Below are positions 50,705-64,000 of a stretch of 64,000 bases of DNA, in pieces (within the stretch, counting starts at the first letter, position 1; each line of letters begins with the position of its first letter). Below the pieces are notes generated by a model, which ran no database searches, was not told the DNA's origin, and saw nothing but the letters and a program-made list of their open reading frames with translations. This DNA is from Rotaria sordida (taxonomy: Eukaryota; Rotifera; Eurotatoria; Philodinida; Philodinidae). Location of the stretch: positions 1 to 64,000 of the forward strand of contig CAJNOL010000752.1 in NCBI GenBank assembly GCA_905250125.1, written 5' to 3'. The translations under genes and the position numbers were made by a program.

Positions 50705-51755
50705 CTAATCATTGGAAAAAATACTAATGAATTATCAGGTGTTTCAGGAAAAATAGACCTCTTGTCTTAATAATATTCCTATTAATAGTCATTGATTTGA
50801 ATTTTTTTTTCAAAAAATTCGTCTTTTAATTCTCTACAAAATACTATATTATATATTAATTTAAATAACTTCAATTATTCTGCAAGACACGTTTCAAACG
50901 AGCAGTCAAAGATAAAAAATTTTCTAAAAGAAGTTATGTTGTCGAATTTTTCGACTACATATTTCAATTGTTTCTTAAGAGTATTTTTCAATGTTATTTT
51001 TTTTCAATTGATAGAAGTAACAAATTTCTCCAACATTGAATAGTCCAAGATTTAATTCCGGGCTGTTCGCTGATCAATATTTCTTATCGATGATACATGA
51101 AAAGTTTTCATTATATTATTATTGTGTTAATTGATGGATATAAGGTTTCGTATCGCTCTGTTGAAACATCCAATTTGACATCGATGATTACTTTCAAGCA
51201 AGCAACATTAGACCATACTCAATAAATCCAGAATATTTTTTCAGTAACACTAAAATATGAAAATAAGATTTTCAAAAAAGACTGGATATTTCAACAGAGC
51301 GATGGGCAACCCCATATCCATCAATTAACACAATAATAATGTCAGGACAACTTTCCATTTATCATCGACAAGAAATATTAATCATCGAACGGTCCAGATT
51401 TCAACCATGGACTATTCAATGTTGGAGGAATTTATTACTTCTATCAATTGAAAAAAGATAACATTGAAAAATACTCTTAAGAAACAATTGAAATATGTAG
51501 TCGAAAAATTCGACAAAAAAACTTCTTTTAGAAAATTTTTTATCTTTGACTGCTCGTTTGAGACGTGTCTTGCAGAATAATTGAAGTTATTTAAATTAAT
51601 AAATAATATAGTATTTTGTAGAGAATTAAAAGACGAATTTTTTGAAAAAAAGAGTCTAAATCAGTGAATATTAAAAAAAGTATTATTGATACACACAGAT
51701 GTCCATTTTTTCCTGAAATACCCGATATTATAAGAAATCACATTTACTAATCTGT
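50705..51755. mobile_element. Large foldback element, arms about 470 bp
   Basis: The left arm (about 50705-51178) and right arm (about 51275-51755) are inverse with good identity. Examples are TTCAAAAAATTCGTCTTTTAATTCTCTACAAAATACTATAT, ATTCTGCAAGACACGT, TTGTGTTAATTGATGGATAT and CGCTCTGTTGAAA.ATCCA, each found in both orientations. The loop is about 95 bp. No transposase frame and no resolved target duplication. Confidence 0.78.
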
Positions 51756-54530
51756 TTACTTACGCGTGTGATAGATACAATTCTATTCAGTTTATTGACG
51801 ATTGATGAAAAAAATGAATTTCTTTTGATTTTCTGATAGTATGAAAAAGAGTTGAATGTCCATAACACAGTATATATTACTAGTTTATCACCATACTACA
51901 TGAAGTTATTCTTATGTGATAACGAATAGGGTAAGCATTCTGTATTAATTTTGTTATTAATATAACGTTGAAATGCCATATCATATAGACTTGATCTATT
52001 CTTTTCTTGTTAGAAAGGGCAAAATGTCTAGTACAAAAATATATCGCAGAATCTGATGGGAAGTGTTTCACAAAGCTACAAAAATCTTAGAATAAAATGT
52101 ATTAGGAAAGTCTTTCGCGACTTTTAGAAATTTCGAAAAAAAAAACTTCATTCGATAAGAAAAGTTTTCTTTTTGTGAAATTCACAAAAAATCTCTCTCC
52201 GTTACACATATTAGCTACCGGGATCAAAAGTCATTGAGTAAGATTTTTCCCTGGAAATCAAAGAAAATAGACACCAGACTATTTTCTCATGACTCCTTAA
52301 TATCAAAACAATATTCTAAAGCGTCCGTTGAAATATAAATTGCTGTAATACATTTTCGCATGTTCTAAATAGTTCAATTTCTGATTGTCGAGCAGAAAAA
52401 CAGTTATATGATAGATAGCAAGTATAATGGCTAGTGATGTATCGTTTTGTCACAGTCATCATTTGACGAAAACAATAAGCATAAAATGATCAAGTTCTAA
52501 GTTTCAGAAATAATCAATATTAGTGTTTCGAAGTTTATCGAAATAAATAATAGTACGTTAAGACCTATTGTAAAAAGAAAAAGAACATGAAATTTTGTTT
52601 GAAACACAGAAATAAATAAACCAGAGCGTTTCGATTATCCTTGAAGGGCAGTTATTGTCTGTAAGAAATTTTTCATTTGACATATTTTGTATTAATTAGC
52701 ATAATGAAGCGAAAGAAGACATGTGAGTTCTATATTTTAACCCGAAAAGAGTTGCATTGATAAGTTTTTATTTTTGTTTTCTAAGTTTCATAAAGTTACG
52801 ATAGAAGATTTTTGCTGTACAAAAAAAAAAGAAATATTCTACGCGTTTTAGCATGACCAATATGAGTGCTATTATAACATTTTCTGGTATCACTGATTTT
52901 TCGTAACTAATGATTATAGTCAAATAATTGAATTCTACTCCGAAAGAGAACTTGTTAGAATATATATATTATATGAAAAAAAGAAGTCTACGAAATTATC
53001 TATTAAACGATGTTATTTTGGAATAGAATACAATTTCGCTAGGTGAAATTCAGATAAACATTGTTTGTTGTTCAGTCTCTTGTATGCTAGATCAATTGTT
53101 TTAACACCATACAAAAGCCATTGTTTTAGAGATATTTCCATCGTTCTGAAGTTGGAAATTCAAGAAAGATCAATTCACAGTGTTTTAAGCCATGTTCATA
53201 GTAGAATGCTTTAAATTCTACTTTAAAAGCTACTAAATTTTCAATTTTTGGATGATAGATACTACTGAAGTATTGCAGATTATAAAAAAGTTGTATAATT
53301 CTAGATCATATTTCTTAAATTTAAAATTACTATAATGTTCATATAAACAATAGAGAAATATTGTGTTTTATAACAGATAATTAAATACGAATACATCATT
53401 TATTGTGTTTTGAAAATTGTAATGATAAATTTTTATTTGAATAATTATTAACTTGTAAACAAAGAGAGTTGATAATCTAGTAACTGTTTAAATTAATTTG
53501 ATATTACTTTTTCAGTTATAATATTCTATCATATTCTTAAAATATCTATGTTTCAATAAATAATATAATTAATAAAATATCAATATTTGCAGTTTAAGCT
53601 TAATATAAATAAGTATTTATAAAGTATTTATACTGTTTATAAATAATAATATTCTCTATGTTTAATATTTGAAATTTTTCAGCAAAAGTTCGATTTATCA
53701 ATTATAAATTGCTAAAAAGAAAATACTTTTCTATCTACCTTCTACTCGACAAAAACAATAAACTGTAATAATTCATCAATTTTAACTATCATCTTGAAAA
53801 AACAAAATCTTATTTGTAAATACATTATGTATTATTTGTAATTGTTTAATCAAGAACGTCTACAACATATCATTTCTTGAGACTAAAAATAATCCTCATC
53901 AAATACTTATTAAATCTATAAAAATAAATTTCACGTACAGTTTTTTTTACTTATCATTGTTAATAGTTAATATAACTATTTCAATGTTTTTTTCTTGCCT
54001 AAATTATCACTCTATATAATGTAACAACGAATATGTACTCAATGACCGTAGCTTCTTATTAATGTTCACAATCGAGTAGAAATATATCATAATAGCCAAA
54101 ATGGGGTTATAAAGTGCAAACTACCTATCATGACGTATGCACGTGTTGCGCAACGTTTACCACAAACATATGTTACCATAACGAAGCCATTAATCAAAAA
54201 AACTGATTCATTTTACCATTCTGCACGCCATCCACCATTATTTTAGAGATTTTTGAGTCGTATTCTTTCTTTTTCTTGAATAGCTTTTTGTCTTTCCTTC
54301 TTGAATACAATGTGCATCGTCTGCTTTGTCTTCGGTTAATTCATACTTTACAGACTAAAAAATAACGACGAACGTCAGTTCCAGCGACACGGAGAAAGAG
54401 AAAAAAAATAGGAAGAAGTCAAAGAGTTGCTTATTTCATTTTGTTTCGCACTCTTACAAAGTACAATATACATATTATAGAGAATATTGTTTGAAAAAAC
54501 CTTATCATCTTATATTGAAATCGATATACT
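51756..54530. other. Intergenic, nothing recognised; ends in phosphorylase 5' flank
   Basis: About 2.8 kb of AT-rich sequence without supportable genes on either strand. The final few hundred bases should hold the promoter and 5' UTR of the phosphorylase gene. Confidence 0.4.
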
Positions 54531-60678
<6,148 letters not shown>

Positions 60679-60955
60679 AAAAAAAACATTAAAAATTTAT
60701 TTATTTTAGCTATTAGTTGTGTAATAAACAGAAAAAAACAACATTAAGATCAATAATTGATATTTTTTATTTTCCTTTGTTTCCGCCTTTTTATTTTATA
60801 AGTATTTGTTCGAGTAAGTAACTTTATCTTGTATTTTATAAACAAGCATTTTATATAATAAAATCATTGTTTGTTGTTTTTGTTCTGTACCTTTTTAAAA
60901 TTAAACTTTAGAAAATAGAGAAAGAAAAAATAGTGTTGTTTTCATTCAATTCTTC
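60679..60955. other. Short spacer between phosphorylase and ChaC-like gene
   Basis: 277 bp separate the phosphorylase stop from the next ATG on the same strand. It contains AATAAA near 60723 (likely polyadenylation signal) and an acceptor-like CTTTAG near 60911, 45 nt before the ATG. Confidence 0.5.
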
Positions 60956-61187
60956 ATGTGGATATTTGGATATGGTTCGCTTGTATGGAGACCAGATTTT
61001 CGATATATTAATCGAATAGAAGGTCATATTAAAGGTTTTATTCGACGTTTTTGGCAATTATCAGAAGATCATCGTGGTATACCAGGAAAAGTAATGATCG
61101 CAAATGATTGAAAATCAAAATATAATTTATATTTATTCTATTTAGCCAGGAAGAGTAGCTACTTTGATTTCAACTGGAAATCCATCT
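60956..61187 (+). CDS. ChaC-type gamma-glutamylcyclotransferase (CHAC2-like), 5' part only
   Basis: Exons 60956-61090 and 61146-61187 (177 nt, 59 residues) encode [20 protein letters not shown], then [20 protein letters not shown] and [12 protein letters not shown], ending at a GTAAGT donor. The N-terminal FGYGSLVW is the substrate-binding loop of the gamma-glutamylcyclotransferase fold, and RRFWQ.S.DHRG.PG..GRV matches ChaC1/CHAC2. Known reaction: cleavage of glutathione to 5-oxoproline and Cys-Gly in the cytosol. The catalytic Glu lies in the missing part. No further exon was found up to 64000, so the next exon is beyond an intron longer than 2.8 kb, or the gene is truncated. Confidence 0.82.
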
Positions 61188-61445
61188 GTAAGTTTCCAAG
61201 GCTATGGTTTTCAAAAAATTAAGTCACATAAGAGGTATAGTTCGATTATTAATACACCAGAGATTTCAATGAGCTGGACTAGGCCAAAGAAAGCTAGCCC
61301 ATGTCATCGACCTTTTGATGAGCTACAGCCCATGGTTTTTTCCTAAAAAATGATCCATCTATGGGTGTTCATGAGCCACTTATCTAATTGCAATTTTTCC
61401 CAAGAGATCGTTTGGGTTGTTATACCAAAGAAATTTATTATCGTT

Positions 61446-61565
61446 AGCAGAGGTCTCAATAGGCTAGACTGGGCCGAAAAAAAGTCGGTCCAACCTATGA
61501 TTTTCTAATAAAAAGATTTCGGCTCATGGGCTGAGTTGAGCTCGACCCAGTCGATTGAGACCTCT
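61446..61565. mobile_element. Short inverted-repeat element with CAGAGGTCTCAAT termini
   Basis: Left CAGAGGTCTCAATAGGCTAG and right …GTCGATTGAGACCTCTG are inverse, with inner GACTGGGCCGA / CTCGACCCAGTC-like complementarity. This gives a hairpin of about 120 bp. The termini are related to the element at 47826-48585. A further diverged relative appears around 61255-61330 (AGAGATTTCAATGAGCTGGA). Confidence 0.6.
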
Positions 61566-61577
61566 GATATATACAAT

Positions 61578-62165
61578 GTTCCCAAAAACTATTCGATTAA
61601 GTTTATTTTCGATTTTTTTCACTGCTGTCAACACTGATAAAAATTCAAATACTGATTTATGTGGAGAATTTTTAAAGATAAAAATGATTGCTAGTTTTCC
61701 AAGGCCAGGGTCTCTGAAAAATTGAAACCGAAGTTTTTCATCACTTAGAATTTGCAAACACAATTCTATTTGAATTACTTAGAATGATAGAGCAAATAAT
61801 TTTCTACAAAATGAAACATTTTTCAGCTCTCTACGACATTTTTTTCATCGAGAAACATCAATCTTAGGAAAGCCATGAAAGTCGTTTTTTTTCAACTATT
61901 TCTTATAGAAACATCATTTTTGTGTTTTCGGCACACTTGATGTGTCTCAATGAAAACCCGTCGTAGAGAATTGAAAGACATTTCATTTTGTAGAAAATGA
62001 TTTGCTCTATCACTCTAAGTAATTTAAAGAGAATTCTACTTGCAAATTCCAAGTGATGAAAAATTTTGCATTTCAGTTTTCAATAACTATTTGTATTCTT
62101 ACTAACGTTGGCGGAAATGAAAAAAATTGAAAATAAGCTCAATCGAATAGTTTTGCGAGAAACTG
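61578..62165. mobile_element. Inverted-repeat element in the ChaC-like intron
   Basis: Arms at about 61578-61850 and 61965-62165 are inverse. Shared blocks include AACTATTCGATT.AG.TTATTTTC, AAATTCCAAGTGATGAAAAA-type sequence, ATAGAGCAAAT.ATTTTCTAC and GTAGAGA..TGAAA.ACATTTCATTTTG. No coding capacity. Confidence 0.6.
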
Positions 62166-62929
62166 TATGTCACAGGAAAAATTAGAATTTAGGAAAATTC
62201 AAAAATTTTCCTTGAACAACTTGAAATTTCAGGTTTTCTTAAAGATAGATTTCAAGTATCTGTGAACGAATAGTTTAACCTTCATTAGTTTAATATTTCC
62301 AAAAAAAAAAATAGAAAGATTAAACTAGACATTTGCAGATGATTTCATTTTTGATCAAGGCCATTTCGTATCACATTTTATTTTTGCTGTCTGACAACGA
62401 CATTTCTTCGTTGAATAAGCATCATTGCTTGCATATATCATCATTCAACGATTATCTTTCGAAAAAACTTGTCTTGAAATTTGTGATTGAAACCTAAAAT
62501 ATGATTATCAAGTGATTTATAAAAGTGTTTCATGATGACACGAGATAATTTACTTAAGCGATGCGCGCAATGTTTATTTAAGTGTGCATTTTTATTTCGG
62601 TCTGATCTTTCATCGATTCTGTTGGACATAAAAGATATTCTAATTTTTTTTCTGTAGAAAATTATGCTAGAAAAATTTAAAATTTTCCTAATGTATATGG
62701 ATTCAACAAAGAATGTTCATTTTCTTGAATATCGTTGAGCAATTATAGGTCAATTACATTGTTTTTGATGAACTTATCTTGAGGGATCATTGAAAAAACA
62801 TGACTTTCTTTAGTCTTTAGGATAATTGCTAAGAGAAAAATATTCATATAGAAATAAATTGTAAGCATTCATTAAATATCAAAAAATTTCTTTTTTCTTG
62901 TTTATCGTTGTAGTAGCCATTTTAATTAA

Positions 62930-63370
62930 AGTTTCTGAACGTTAATTAGATGTGCTCATGAAGCAAGCTCTTCAGTTGTCCTTTTTCGATTTCAATAAGT
63001 TTTTTTTTTATCTAAAGATGCTATATAATGTTATAATAAAAAGCCTTAGAGGATTTTGATTCTTATTAAGATCTCGGCGGATCTATTGAATCTTCATTAT
63101 ACAATCTATTTTATAGAGACTCTATCTACGACTCAAATTTTCGGAAAAATCCTTAATGACTTCCATTTAACGGTCTCTCATGCACTAGTCTAAACAAAGA
63201 GATTCTATGTTGAAAATATGACCTTTTTTTTTAAAAATTTCTGAAACTCATTGTTTAGACCAATGTATAAGAGATCTTAAAAAAGAGGTTACTTCAGGAT
63301 CGTATTCATAAGTACGATTTTTTCGAAAATTGAAGCCTTACAGAAGGACTATGTAAAATAGATAATGAGT
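62930..63370. repeat. Dispersed repeat copy related to 21640-22100
   Basis: CTATATAATGTTATAATAAA followed by AGCC.TAGAGGA..TTGATTC lines up with the left flank of the 21640-22100 element. An internal weak inverted repeat (AGTCTAAACAA / TTGTTTAGAC) lies at 63190-63265. The rest of 62166-64000 shows no gene. Confidence 0.4.
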
Positions 63371-64000
63371 GATCGAAAAATAATTAGACAAAAAAGGTTC
63401 ATTCACTTTTCAATCCCTTAACAAAGCCTACAGAAATTTAAAAGCAATTGATTAGAATGAGAATTTTGTGTTCTTTTCAAATATGGATTTAGAATTTTTA
63501 CTAGGATTTTTAGTTTAGAATTTATGAGTCAAACTTTTAGAGACTTGTAAATCAAGTTTTGCCGAACTTCAATGCATCAAAAATTTCTCAAAGTAGAAGC
63601 AAACATTATTTCAAATATAGAGAGAATGAAAGAGCTAGCATTTCTCTATAAAATAATATACGAATGATTAGTTTACTGCAAGTCATTTGTCAACAGTGAG
63701 TATTCCAGCGCAAGGAACACTGTGTCAATTTAGGCAATTTTCTCGATTTCTGTGGGAATAGACTTGTAAAGTGAGCTTAGTTATCTCTGAAACTTTTGAT
63801 TCATTTATCACTTTGTAGAGAACAATATCGTCTTTCATTCTATGCTAAAAAGTTGGTAATATAAAGTATGTAGTAAAGGAAACTATTACTGTAAAAAAAT
63901 TTAATTGTCTCCGTTCAAACTGGATTTTCGCGACTGTAACAATTTGGCTTATATCTCCTGGAAAAATTGTGAACCTAAATAATATAAAATTTTGACTCTA

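Overview
The window is eukaryotic nuclear DNA. It is strongly AT-rich, with many small GT-AG introns (mostly 50-75 bp) alongside a few multi-kilobase introns filled with inverted repeats, one eukaryotic tRNA gene and a 100-N assembly gap. Gene content is metazoan. A decayed ADP-ribosyltransferase + TPR gene, a family I recall as expanded in bdelloid rotifers, together with the base composition, suggests a Rotaria-like bdelloid rotifer. That placement is an inference from gene style, not a search result.

Layout. (1) 40-704, minus: SR splicing factor, 3' end off the window. (2) 4804-17951, plus: 17-exon NWD2-like NACHT/beta-propeller protein whose introns hold several foldback elements. (3) 18980-20164, minus: ART-TPR pseudogene. 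(4) 24884-28929, 29199-31429 and 32209-37089, plus: ATG4-type protease, SMIM7 and a ZDHHC5/8-type palmitoyltransferase in tandem. (5) 37496-37873, minus: single-exon secreted cystine-knot protein. (6) 38413-38928, minus: HMGB protein, head-to-head with (7) 40137-41220, plus: NAD-dependent epimerase/uronate-dehydrogenase-like SDR, across a GC-richer, microsatellite-laden spacer. (8) 44048-44120, minus: tRNA-Ile(AAT). (9) 44841-46392, minus: HDHD5-like HAD protein. (10) 48959-49800, minus: CIMIP2/FAM166-like ciliary protein. (11) 54531-60678, plus: 20-exon glycogen phosphorylase. (12) 60956 onward, plus: 5' part of a ChaC/CHAC2-type gamma-glutamylcyclotransferase running off the right end.

The multi-exon models were joined by hand. 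For every complete gene the summed exon length is divisible by three, and the splice phases agree (NWD2-like 1730 aa, ATG4 614, SMIM7 68, ZDHHC 570, HMGB 149, SDR 290, HDHD5 368, CIMIP2-like 259, phosphorylase 901).

The genes do not form one pathway; they are mostly ordinary housekeeping or signalling genes. The most unusual structure is the density of non-autonomous inverted-repeat elements: at least 14. These include a 1.58 kb near-perfect palindrome in an NWD2-like intron, a TTAA-flanked piggyBac-type MITE carrying a nested hAT-type MITE with 8-bp target duplications, a second hAT-type element with an exact 8-bp duplication, and a mariner-type element. Two coding-like orphan fragments sit inside introns. 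Splice acceptors directly at or just before several start codons make spliced-leader trans-splicing, possibly with an ATG4-SMIM7-ZDHHC operon-like cluster, worth testing. I did not find a convincing wholly new system.
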